Positions 25,441 through 37,500 of a stretch of DNA of 64,000 bases are shown here, piece after piece. The stretch spans positions 2,428,501 to 2,492,500 of the forward strand of contig JALDNG010000022.1 in NCBI GenBank assembly GCA_024349245.1. The letters are read 5' to 3'. The notes below the pieces were generated by a model. It saw only the letters and a program-made list of their open reading frames with translations, searched no databases and was not told the DNA's origin. Each line of letters starts with the position of its first letter. The first letter of the stretch is position 1. The translations under genes and the position numbers were made by a program. This stretch comes from Neodontobutis hainanensis. Its lineage: Eukaryota; Chordata; Actinopteri; Gobiiformes; Odontobutidae.

Positions 25441-28059
25441 AGTGATCAGTTGATTAAACTACAACATGATCCAAATACTATAGAGCAAGTACAATTTGGG
25501 GAAATGACTCACATATTTAAAGTTTGAGTGTTAAAAGTAAATAAATAATCTTCACAGATACTGGACATACATTAATCACATTCTAAAACGTATTAAGCGT
25601 TTAAAAACTAATATTGTATTATGGATAATAATATAAAACTATGGACTTGGAACGACTGGTGTGAGTTAAGCCTGCTTTTAATTTGCCCTACAATTAGGAA
25701 TTGTTACAGTAGCTTTGTTTAAAAATAGTTTTTAGTCTACTTATTATTATTTCTACATTTTAGACTGTGGACATCACTGCAACTGTTCTTGAGCCTGACC
25801 TGTGACCCCTGCCTTCTGCCTCTCTCAGGATGGATAATATTCTCTGTGACTGGTCTGAGTGTTATTAGCCTTAATGTTGGCGCTAAACATTAGCAGTCAC
25901 TTACTGTTTTTGTTCTTACAGTAACCTGGTATTATGCTGACTGCAGTCTGTGTCTATACTCATGTCACTAACCTTGGTGTCACAGAGCTGCATTAACTCA
26001 TTCATTTTAGATTAGATTAATAAAGGTGAAAATTTTACAGCTTGTAGTGAATCTGGCGGCAATTCTCTCATCAGACTTAAATGCAAGCCAATCACATGCG
26101 AGCATTACCAGAGACATCCAATCAGAAAGCAAGGAAACTATAGAGGCTTTTAGAAAAATTGGACTGGAGTTAAAAATCAAGACCAAATAAAATCAACTCC
26201 TTTAAACAACTTTACCAGAAAACAAGATTTTTTTCTTCAAAATCAAAAAAATACCAAATTTTTAGTTTTATTTGAAAACCTTCTTAATTTATGTTGATCA
26301 GTATTTATAGGCATATATTTTTCAAATTATCTAAAATATCTTCATGGGCCTTTGTCAGTCATGGCCCTTACGGCGCTGCTGGTGCTAATACAACACTAGC
26401 TGATTGGGTTGATCCAGAAGGAATCAGGACTGTTCCTTCAGATTTTGGCACCTTCAGGTCCAAATGTTGTTGGACTGGAATTGGACAATTTAGAGGATTG
26501 AGGACAAAATGCCATTCTCCATAATCCACCCACTGTCCACTTAACAGGCAGGTCTTACCACACTTTTGGAACAATGAGTAACAAAGTGCCCTCGCCTGGT
26601 AGAATAGTCAACACATGGGACACACCCTTAAAGGGTGTCATACTAGCCCGACTTAATATGATAACATCTGATACCTGCTAAATCAATCTTCAAATGGTCT
26701 CACTGTTTTTGGCTCAAATGAAAAGTTTTAGGAATCTGCTGTATGTGCTGCTACTGGGTATTTAGTCAAAAGCTGATGAGCTAATCTGATTGACTGTGTA
26801 GCATAACAAACATTAAAGATAAGCTACCACATCTCATTGGTCAGAGCACTGTCTTTGGAGGAGTCAGTGACTACAGTAAAAAGTCTCTCATTTCTTTGTA
26901 GAGGAGAATGTATGTATGCAAAGCTAACGGCAGATAAGGAGCTGTTGGATTAGCTCCAGCTTTAACACAATGTCAGCAGTTATGCAAAAGAGCAAAGCAA
27001 ACAAGGTAAACTCTGGTCACTGGGAGCCATTTTGGTTTAATTTGAACAAGAAAGAGTCTATGATACTGATAAGTCCAATGGAGCTATCGAAGAATTTATT
27101 GCTGAACAAGACAAAAAGAGCTTTTACATTGCTCCTGGAAAGCATGAAGTTCATTAATGATGTATTGAGTGGAGGTGGAAGCCATCTTTAATTAATTAGC
27201 TACTAATTTATGCTGTTAACCTGAGCGCTGCCGTAATGGAGACTTGGACAACAGAGATTAGGGACTGGGTTCCTCTGTCCTCTGGGTGCACTGTGTCGGA
27301 GAGAAGCTACAGTAGCAACAACAATCTGCTGTCGGTCTGTCTAGACTTGTTCATTAAAGCTACACAAACACTTAAGTCTCATTAAGTCTGTCCCCATCGA
27401 GGGAATCAGCACAAGAAAAGAGGGCTTACATAGAAGAGTCTCTCTTCTACTGCTTTGCCACTAATGTGAGTCTCATGACATTTTAACATAAAAAATGTAT
27501 TGTCTGCTTCAATCATTATATGTCAAAAAATACTGTAATAGGTTCTGAATTGATCTAAATCATAAGATTTGTCTTAATCTTAATCTTATCTTGATCTTAA
27601 TTTATATCAGAACCTCAGGGTGTTATTTTACGAGGAGGTTAGCAGATGAATTGCTGGCCTTGACATTCTTATTTTGCACCACTAAAGGAAGTGGTGAGTT
27701 ACAGCACATTAAGTTGATATAGTATGTTTTTACTACAGCGGCTCTTTGCTTCTGAGTTTAGTGATCTATGTAAAACTTTAAAAGAAGCATTAGTAGAAAG
27801 GTCTAAAGAACTGCGTAAGTTTCTTTGATTTTTGTCTCTTTTTGAGTTTAGTTTGTCACTTGTTCTCGGGCTGGTTTTGTTGGTTTGTTTGCATGTCATC
27901 TGGAGGCATATCCTGCTGAATTTAACTACTTGACTCAGACGGGTCTTTAAGTGCCAAGAATTTGCCTTTTTGTGCAAATTGTTTGCATTTTTAAATCTCT
28001 TATTTATGGCTAATTTTAAATTCTTCTTGCATACTTCCTTTTCTGCTCTTCTACGATGT

Positions 28060-29790
28060 GCTTTCCCTATTGTCAATACATAAATCATTATGTGTATCAC
28101 ACAGAAGGCAACGCAACACTAATAATCTGCATGTTGTATCACTGTCCATAACTGCCCCTTCTACTTTTCCAATAGGCTTGTGGAACTGCCAGTCTGCTGT
28201 GAACAAAGCTGATATCATTACAGTTTTGTCAAACTTTCTGGTCTTTCAGTTGTAGCACTTACAGAAACATGGATCAAACCAGAGGACTCCACCCCACTGC
28301 CCTCTCCCATAATCACACTTTCTCCCACAGTCCTTGCATCACTGGAAGAGGCCAACTCATCCCTAATGACTGGAAGTTCAAACAGCTATCACCCTTGTGT
28401 GACAACAGCTCCTTCGGGTTTCATGCTATTACTATCATCCCCCTGTTAAAAGTATTTTTGTAGTTATCTATCGCCCCCTAGGTCAGCTTGGACATTTCTT
28501 GGAGGAGTTGGATGCGCTTCTTTTTCACACCTCCTTCAGGCCATCTCTCCATCTGTCATGCTCTGACCCAGATCATCAATATTTCTTTCCACTGCGTCAT
28601 TCCCCACAGCTTTCAAAGAGGCCTGCATCACACCACTACTAAAGAAACCCACTCTCAACCCTACACTGTTAGAAAACTACAGACCGCTTTCCCTCCTTCC
28701 CTTTACTGCCGAAGCTCTGGAGCGAGTTGTGTTTAACCAGCTCCCCTCCTTTCTCACACGGAACAACCTTCTGGACCAGAACCAGTCTGGGTTCAAGAGC
28801 GGACATTCCACCGAAACTGCACTGCTCTCAGTCATCGAAGCCCTGAGACTGGCAAAGGCAACATCCAAGTCATCTGTCCTCATCTTACTGGATCTGTCTG
28901 CTGCCTTTGACACCGTTAATCATCACATCCTCCTGTCTTCTCTCAGGGCGATGGGTGTCTCTGGAATGGGTGTATCCTGGAGAAACGAGGTCCTGAATAA
29001 CATCTCTTGGCTCTGTCATTCAGAAGCATGGCTTTTCCTATCACTGCTGCAGATGACACTCAACTCACTTGTTATTTTAGCCTGACAATCCGACAGTCTC
29101 TGCTCGCGTCTCGGCCTGAGTGACATCTCACTTTGGATGAAGGACCATCACCTGCAGCTGAACCTTGGAAAAACAGAACTGCTTGTGATTCCGGCCGACC
29201 CAGGGACCTGTCATAACCTCTCCATTCAACTAGGCTCATCAACCATTACACCGTCCAGCACGGCCAGAAATCTGGGCATGGTAAGTGATGATCAGCTAAA
29301 TTTCACAAGTCATGTTGCCAGCACCACCAGGTCCTGTAGATTCATCCTCTACAACAATAGGAAAATTAGACCTTTCCTATCAGAGAACTCTACGCAAGTC
29401 CTAGTCCTGGCTCTTGTCTTGTCCAAACTGGATTATTGCAATGCTCTACTGGCTGGACTCCCTGCCTGCACAACCAAACCAAATGAAAAAAAAATCACTC
29501 TCACATACCTTCTACCTGCTGCTACAAGATTAACAGATTCAGTAGCCATCTTTACCGTCAACACCTGACTGACAAACACTAAATTCTACTTCCTTTCTAT
29601 CACTTCACTTCATATATATAAAAAACTTCCTATCCTTAGCTTTGTATACTGTGCTGGGTTTTAACAGACTAGTTTTTGTTGCACTTATACATTTTTTTAC
29701 CTTGTGTTGTTATAATTGCTTACATTGTTTTCCTCATTTGTAAGTCGCTTTTGATCAAAGTGACTAAATTACTAAATGTAAATTTAAATA
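28060..29790 (+). mobile_element. L2/Maui-like LINE relic (endonuclease and RT pieces)
   Basis: Endonuclease-like pieces lie at 28170-28330 (GLWNCQSAVNKADIITVLSN; then ALTETWIKPEDSTPL across a frame change). RT follows at 28729-28950 (NNLLDQNQSGFKSGHSTETA, LLDLSAAFDTVNHHILL) and 29137-29480 (DHHLQLNLGKTELLVIPADP, STARNLGMVSDDQLNFTSHV, RKIRPFLSENSTQVLVLALV). The YADD-containing segment is mostly lost around 29000-29060. The 3' tail near 29741-29780 (gtaagtcgcttttgatcaaa) is of the type borne by the type B SINEs. Frame breaks show it is dead. Confidence 0.9.
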
Positions 29791-30017
29791 TTTAAAAGGT
29801 AACTATTAAAAATGTATGTTTGAATTGTTTTTCCAGCTGTCCGTTGCTGATTGTCGTTGGTGATTTATGGTTTGCAAATTTTGATTTGTTAATGCATACC
29901 AATTGTGCATAGCAAACTGTCCAGTTTGGTGTTAGAAAGGGTCATGTAATACACATTTTAGCTCACGGGACCAGGCAGAAAAAAATGAATGAATGAATGA
30001 GCTATTGCTTATGAACA

Positions 30018-30410
30018 TGGATGTATTATTAGAACAACAAACTGAATAAGTAAAAAAACAAGGTTGTGTGTGTTGTGTGACCTATAGAGCACAACGGCAC
30101 TTGTGCATGCAGTCTTGTATTTTACCCACTGTTGGGTTCCACACAATCTGTTCTGAGCAAAGACCCCGAAGGCCAGCTAGTACTGTGACATTATGATAAA
30201 TAAAAGTAATTTTATAGCAAATTCAAGGATTTTTACAGAGAAAATAATGAATTGTTGAATAAGTCATAGACTTTTTCTCTGTTAAAATTCCTGAACTACA
30301 AAATCTCCTTTTTGGTAGTTGTAGATGACCTGTCAGTCAAATACAAGGCGTTTCTGCACTCTAAATTCTTTTTGGGCTGCATAGAATTGAGAAGAGTGAC
30401 CACCAATCAA
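30018..30410 (+). repeat. Unclassified dispersed repeat, copy B (pairs with 3395-3800)
   Basis: ggatgtattattagaac near 30020, ttacccactgttgggttcca near 30121, tctgttctgagc, acagagaaaataatg and tttttggtagttgtagatga followed by cctgtcag match copy A in order. Copy B contains a second, reversed-looking acagagaaa/tttctctgtt pair near 30236-30285. Confidence 0.65.
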
Positions 30411-30525
30411 ACCAGCAGCAACAGAAAGGGGTGATTTATCCAGCTCTTATAAAACAGCATAATAATGAATAAAACTGGCTTCTTCTAGTGTGGGTTTGTA
30501 CCCCTACACACGTGTACGTATTATT

Positions 30526-30558
30526 ATTATTAGTAGTAGTAGTCGTAGTAGTAGTAGC
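30526..30558. repeat. Trinucleotide microsatellite (attatt/agtagt)
   Basis: A short run of ATT units passes into AGT/GTA units, with one tcg interruption. Confidence 0.85.
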
Positions 30559-31511
30559 ATCAATGTAGAAAAAAAAGAACACCCACCTGAGCAAAAAAAA
30601 ACTAAATATTGTTCATGTCCATCTCTTTATGTTTCACAAAATAGTATTTGAAAACAGATCAGTTTACATTGTTGGACTGTACAATAAATACAGATTTATG
30701 ATGACAGGGGAATTCCAGCATTTACGTGATTACATATCTTCTTTAAGTATGGTTAGCTCAACTAAATCAAGTTACCATACACTTTACATGATGCTAGTAG
30801 GTGTGGATTACATTGGGTTCACTTCAAAGCCAACTCATCAATTCTTTAATACATGTAAAGAGTGTACTTTTTATAAATATTATAAATAAATAAGCAAATC
30901 AAGAAGTGAATGTAAGGGAAAATAATAGTTGTAAACCAAACATTTAGTTGATTATAGGGGCCATGATTGATGTGACGATAACTCGGTATTGGTATTAAAT
31001 CATCTCTTAAAAATGTCCCTGTGTAAAGTATTTTTGATTACAACAGGGTACGTCACACCACTGAACATTATAAAATCCCTTTCACTGGGTTTTGTGGTTC
31101 TTTAAAACATTAAAACACAAGGCAGGTTCACCATGGCTGACTGGACTGCCTAAAACACTTTATACACTCTGTCATTTTTCTTTCTTGAAAAGCAAATCAG
31201 TGAAAAGTAAGCTGCTTTTTTAGGACTGATTTCAAGATGTGCTTTGGTGTGGTTTTTTTTTTACAGTGGTAGCACCATAGACAGAGCTGTTTTCTTCCCT
31301 TGCTGAGGACAAATTTCAAGTTTTGGAAACTCAACTGGGTCCAACAATTCTGGCACTATATATCACAGGGTATTTTCAGATTTGACAGTAGCTGGCTAAA
31401 AATCTGACGTCCGTATAGTCGCCTGGTGAGCCAATCAGGTTGCTTGCGCTCTTTCTTGCACATACACCCACGCACATTTACACGGTGTCTTTGGCTAGAG
31501 GCAGGTGTGCT

Positions 31512-31599
31512 CTACATGTTCCAGCCCAGTCCGATGTGAGTGGCCAGCAGGTAGCACATGGCAATCATACACGTCATGATCATCATGGGAAAGCCCAGC
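31512..31599 (-). CDS. OCA2: OCA2 last coding exon: final helix and stop
   Basis: 28 codons and a TAG stop (plus-strand 31512-31514), after one leading base that completes Lys: LGFPMMIMTCMIAMCYLLAT then HIGLGWNM. The human protein ends at the Asn of GWN; here one extra Met follows. Acceptor cccacag. The intron before it is 8.2 kb, the longest in the gene. I could not fix the 3' UTR or poly(A) site. Confidence 0.95.
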
Positions 31600-34500
31600 C
31601 TGTGGGAAAGACACACAAGGGTTATTTACTGTGGTATTTATAAGGATTTATAAGTGTGGACAAATGAACAGCCTGGTCTTTTCTCTGCATTAAAAAAGTT
31701 TAAAGAATAAAGCATCTAGAAAAAGATTTAAAAGTATTAAAGTTAATCCTGGATTGAGAGAACACATGTCTTTTACTTTCAAAACTTTGTCCAGATGCTT
31801 TCTTCTTTTAACCTTTTTTTAAATAGATTCGGACCTGGATGACTGCAAAAATCCACAAACATGTTTCCTCTTTTAATGTTTATTTTGAGTTTTTGACATC
31901 TCTACATTGGCCAAATGAATACTATTTCGGTAGAAGTTTTACAGTGAGTGTTAAATGTATTCTACTTGTTTGACTTACTGGTCTCTGTGCTGCTTTGGCT
32001 AATTATATAATAAAATAAATCACTTGGTTTTCAAGCGATTTAGCACCAGCTTATTCAGTCAATCTAAAGTTATGTGACAAACTTTAAAAATAGCAGCTAT
32101 TACTTATTTTCACAGTAATGAACCTAAGTCATCTTCACAAAGTGGAAGTTCACAACAACTCTCCACATCATATTATGTCAGTGATGTGGAACAAACTTTT
32201 ATTTTACCTTGAAAAAAGCAAACAGGGGGCATCTTAATGGCACTTATGTGCACTGGACATGTATTAACCTCACTTAGGGATAAACATTGAATGCTGAATC
32301 AATTATGTGTCTGCACGAAGCTGACCTGACATTTAAGAGCATTGTCAGTTGCGCTATTGTCATTTTCAGAGGCCAGTTTTCTGTTTGACGTCACTGCTCA
32401 AAATCACCAGATAATTAGCCTGTACTTGGAGTTATAAGGACAGTTTTTTTATTTAATATTTTATCATCTGAGTTGTTAGTGAATGACAAAAGTTTGCTTT
32501 CTGGTTTTTGAAAACTGTCAGAACCTGGACTTGGCAAAGAGCAGATGCTTTCTCTTTGTAATGACTACGACTGAGTCGGCTCCCTGTTGATCACTGCCAA
32601 AGGAGAAGCAGGATCCATGTAAAACAGTACTAATTAGAGCCCGGGCCGTTTGAGGAGGTTATTATCAGCGTCTGTCCTCAGATGACTCAAGACGTGCAGA
32701 TGGCTCATGGCTTGGATGTCTACCATGTCCTATATGGACACATGGTCACTCTAGAGGCAAGACATTGTTTGCTGCCAGTCTTTGACATTTTGTAGAATAA
32801 TAAAAAACCTCAAGTGCTGTGTGCATGCTATATGTTCTTATTAAAGCCAGTATAACAATTGGACTAACATTAAAAGAAGCTGTAATCATGTCATGGCTGT
32901 AACATAATCAAGTCCTTAGATGTAACAAACTGTCAGTGATGGACCACAAGAGAATGGACCTGAAAATACCCTACACCTGCTGCAATACCTCAGTGTACAT
33001 GCTACCTATCACTCAAATTGTTGTAAGCCACACAAAGCATATCAAGAGCCAAAAATATTGGTGTTGCACCAGCTCAGTAATAGCACTGTAATAGAAGGGC
33101 AATAAGCGGATGACAAACAGGCAGTACAGATATGGTTGTTACACACAACATGTTAAAACAGTTAGAGAGCCTTCTGCCTTGTAATCCTACAGAGAAATCA
33201 GGTGTAGGCTTTTTTCTTAACCTAAGACAAAGTTGGAATAGGCAATGATGTGTCAATGTGCACAGTTAAAAAGATTATATAGACATGCGAAACTGTAGAT
33301 TTTTTTATCATTGAATGCATTTGTAAGAGTACATTTTAAATGTACATTGAAGGGTGATTATCTCACAAAGGTACAATAACTGCAAGTTAAAAATCCTCAA
33401 AAGAGAGTCGCAATTATTGTTTATGTCATTGCCATGGATAAAATTGATTGACTTTTTGCATCTTTTCTTTAAATAATAATAATAATAATAATATTTAAAG
33501 CCGCAAGCGGCGATAAAGGCCCTCGCCTCCCTTGCGACCGCGGCGACACATATACTCGGAGGAATGCATTTCATGCTTTAAAGCGTAAACTTCACAGTAA
33601 TGTCAAATAACCGGGCCTGTGCCTCTGCTTGAATCTTCTTCTGGCTGGAGCCTGCTTCATCATCTCGGACCTGTGCTACTGCTGGGGCCTGCTACACCAC
33701 CATGTATTTAGAGTTAAAGGTCACTTTCATTCACTTTCCATAGGCCCATTGTATTTTGAATTTTCTAGGGGTCATTTTTTATATATTTTTTTCGGGGACT
33801 TCCAATACATAAATTTTTTCGCCGACCTTGAACTTTGGGCCCAATAAAAATAACTTTTCGTACATGTTTACTGGGTCAAATTTAGGATCATTTTGCAGAA
33901 AAAAAAATTAAAATTAAAAATTAAAAAATAACGAGCAAAAACAATAGGCCCTCCCGGTTATCACCAGCTCGGGCCTAATAATAATAATATAATGATTTTT
34001 TATTTGAATTGCGCTTTTTTCCAGAGACTCAAAGCGCTCATGTTATTCACTCCACAGTCACACACTGGTGGTGGTAAGCTTCACCTGTAACCACAGCTGC
34101 CCTGGGGCAGAGTGACGGAGACGTGGCAGCCATTTTGTGCCTACAGCCTCTCCGACCAACACCGAACATTCTCATACATTCAATCACCAGAGCCACAGAC
34201 ACTGGAGGCTAGGAGGGTTAAGTGTTCTGCCCAAGGACACAACGACAGTATGAACTGTGAAGAGCAGGATTTGAACCTTCTTGATATAGGACGACCGCTC
34301 TAACACTGTAACCCAGCCAGCCAGACTGGTTCCTTATTGTATTACAGACAGAGATATCAGTCAGGGATTGTGGAGTATGAACAGGATTTCAAGGCGGGAT
34401 CATGGGCGATATTAGAGTTCACTGAGTAAACCAATCAGAGAAACCACGGCTGTGACGTAAGGAAAGTGACCGTCCGATTCCAGTTGTCAACAAACGTATA

Positions 34501-37500
34501 CCAGCACAGCTATCGGGAGAGAAGTTTCTGTGGTTTTAAAGACATGGCCAGGTCTTTAAGAAAATAAGCAAGCCCAGTATCAAACAATCGCTCCAATGCG
34601 GCGGCCATCTTGACTGCGCTCAATATGGCGATAAAACAAAATCCTGCCTCTCTCGCTACAATTGGCCCGGGAAGAATAAGCCGGAGCAGAATACATTTAC
34701 ATTTATTCATTTAGCAGACGCTTTTATCCAAAGCGACTTACATTGTTCTACAGTAATTACCAGTGTTACAGCCACTGGAGGTAAGTTGGGTTAAGTGTCT
34801 TGACCAAGGACACAACGACAGTATGAACTGTGGGGAGAGTGGGAATCGAATCGAATACAGAGCAGATTGGACAATCCCAGACCATTTTCTCTGTGTATGC
34901 AATAGAACGAGACAGCAGTCTGGTTGGCCAGGCTATTACCACTGAGCCACTGCGCCCTTTTGTGCACTGGCTCCAAAATGCATCACAAACTAAAGCATCT
35001 GCTCAGACTAAAATATATTTATTTCTCTTTAAATTTTCTTATTTTTGTTCATGTAAACCTTTGAGCCCCACCTCTTCTACAGATCTCTACTTTAAAGCCA
35101 AAATAGTCTAAGTATGTCTCTGCTTACGTTAATAATCAACTGCATTTGTATGTCACAGGATTACATTTTATTGCGACGACAGCCTGCTCATTCAAATAAG
35201 ACAAAGGATTCTGTTTCTATTTAAAATGCATGTGGAAATGTCAGATTAGAGCTTGCTCTGAGGACTAATGGGGCTGGTTGAGCACTTAGGCTCATTAATA
35301 ATGACCTAAAGTGTGGCGGTGCATGTGAATGGTCAAACTTCTTGAATGGTGAGTAGAAATGAATTATAAAGGTCAGAGCCATTATCATATATTTGCACAT
35401 CAAAGGTGTAATGATAAAAAATAATAAAGAACAGAATGTAAAATCAATGCAGGTAGACACATACTCACTGTGGTTACAGTTTCTGTGCTAAATGTTGGGA
35501 CAGAAACTTCAGAGCGCAGCACTCGGTCTCAAGCCAAAGAATCAATGCTTAAACAGAGCTGGATGGTAAAGCAGCACTTACAGAGTGTAGAGGGGTCAGA
35601 AAGGCTCAGCAGTGTGTATATCGATCTGTATAGAGCCAGAAAAAGATCTCCTACTGTGCTGCTTATAGCCTATGTTCCTGTCACTCTGCCTCCAATGTAT
35701 ATAAATAAATATATAGACACAGAGGGGGTTCAGAAAAGCCATTTAAAAGGGGCAATATATCACAATTAACTTAAGTTTTCTCTTGGTGTTGACCCTTTAC
35801 TGTTGTATTTTTCTGAGACAAACTGAGTAAACTCTATGTTTACCATAGAGGTTACACATTAGCATTATAATCACACACATTTTTATTTATTTCTGTAGTT
35901 GTTAGAAGCTGCATAGCTAACACAAATTTAGCAGCTGCTCAGTAGACTTCAAAACTAGGTTGGACTACCTGTACTGGTCTTAAATTGGCTCTCCTTCTAC
36001 CTACTCAACATAAAATTCTTTAAAAAGTTACATCTGAGAAGATGCCTGTGAACACAGGGTTAAATCAAACCAGTCAAAACTTAAAATACTAGCACTTTTC
36101 CACCTAGCAGGCACTCAAAGTCTTTCCTCACTTTACAGATTATTTTAGACCTGTAATTTGTTCATGTTGTACATTTCTTACTATGTTTTTTTAAATAATT
36201 TTTTTATTGTTCCAAATTTGCTCTTTGTTACGCCTTTTGTTTCATTTCTTCATTTACTTCAGATAATTTGCAAATATGCAAGGGCCCTTCTTCTACTGAT
36301 GCTTTTAAATGCTTTCACTTCAGTTTGTTTCTCAGTTTTACAAAAAGCCTCTTTAGAGAAGCCCTTTGTGACTATATCTCCACAGACTGAATGATATTGA
36401 GATGAATGGAGTGGGCCATGTCTAAAGTGTTATCTATAGCCAGACAAGCTCAGGTCACCTCCACACAGGTAAGTCCCCTTTTCTGCTGAGCAATAACATT
36501 TTCCCAGCAACAGACACAGCATGAATAGACAGAGGCCAGACACAGACGCTGCCTCAATACAGCGCAGAGAGGAATATAGTTCACCTTGTCGAAAAGTTCC
36601 CATCATACTTTGAGATCTCACACTTTTCCTTAATTGCAAATGATGGAAGCTCTTTGAAAAGTCCTGATGTGATCTCGATGCCTTTCTTCAGATAAAGTGC
36701 TCTCAGTGTGGAGCCGGACAAAAGGCTTCACTGCTTTTTACAACAAAGTTCGATCTGCTCAGTTCTATCACTAATTTACAAGGGACATCATCAAAAAGAT
36801 ACACATTTTTTTAAATAAAACAAAAAGTAAATAAAACTCTTTGGCCAAAACATGGATGACACAAAGATATTAGTATAACTTGGATTTCCATGAGGTGTTA
36901 TTTGGCATTCTGTGCATGTCCACGCAAAACAAAACATCTTGGAATTCAAATTCAGCTGCTAAACATATTACACATCTCTCCAACTTGGCCATGGCTTGTA
37001 TTGTTGTGAGATCTTTTGAAAATGAAGGTGGAAGGGCACACCTGCAGTCTCGAGAGCAGAGAAAACATTGTTGCAGTGTTGCAGCAGTGTATTTTTTTTG
37101 CAGAAGCAAAGAGTTTTGTAAAGCAGAATATTAATTATGCCACATCAGGTGAGAAGCCCAGCGGATAGGGAAGGCTGAAGAAGAAGTGAAAGAAAAGAAA
37201 GGATAGCACTACCTCTCTTTAATGGGCTCTCGTTTGAAGAATTTGGAGCATGTTTACTGTCAGCGGTCAATGAACGGTCAATAGCAGAGTTAGAGCTGAA
37301 GCATTCATCCAAAAATCAAAAGGTAAAAGCAGTTTAGTGTGGCTCATAGTTGGTACTGTAATCATTCGCCCCATTTCATTCGCCGCCACCGTTTTTTTTT
37401 TTTTCAAAGCACCGAGAGACGTGCAGAGAAAATGAGCAGAGCTAACAAAAGGTTTCAGTGCATGTGTTTTTCAGGCCCACAGGGGCCGAGCTGGGGCCTT

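Larger units (their letters stand above)
10851..31511. other. GABRG3-OCA2 intergenic spacer (20.7 kb)
   Basis: This separates the 3' ends of two convergent genes and contains both 3' UTRs, whose ends I could not place. No protein-coding gene was recognised. Recognised contents: minisatellite 13047-13230, SINE tail 13380-13465, hairpin 15255-15295, possible non-coding transcript end 14800-15720, GT repeat 18115-18190, inverted repeat 18580-19370, nested Tc1/Rex3 20187-22418, unclassified element 23652-25262, repeat 25298-25440, LINE relic 28060-29790, repeat 30018-30410. The other parts are AT-rich with no signal I can support. Confidence 0.75.

Noticed and set aside
26290..26600. Opposing ORFs of 68-77 codons in the spacer
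   Set aside because: No recognisable domain, codon bias or splice context; likely chance ORFs.
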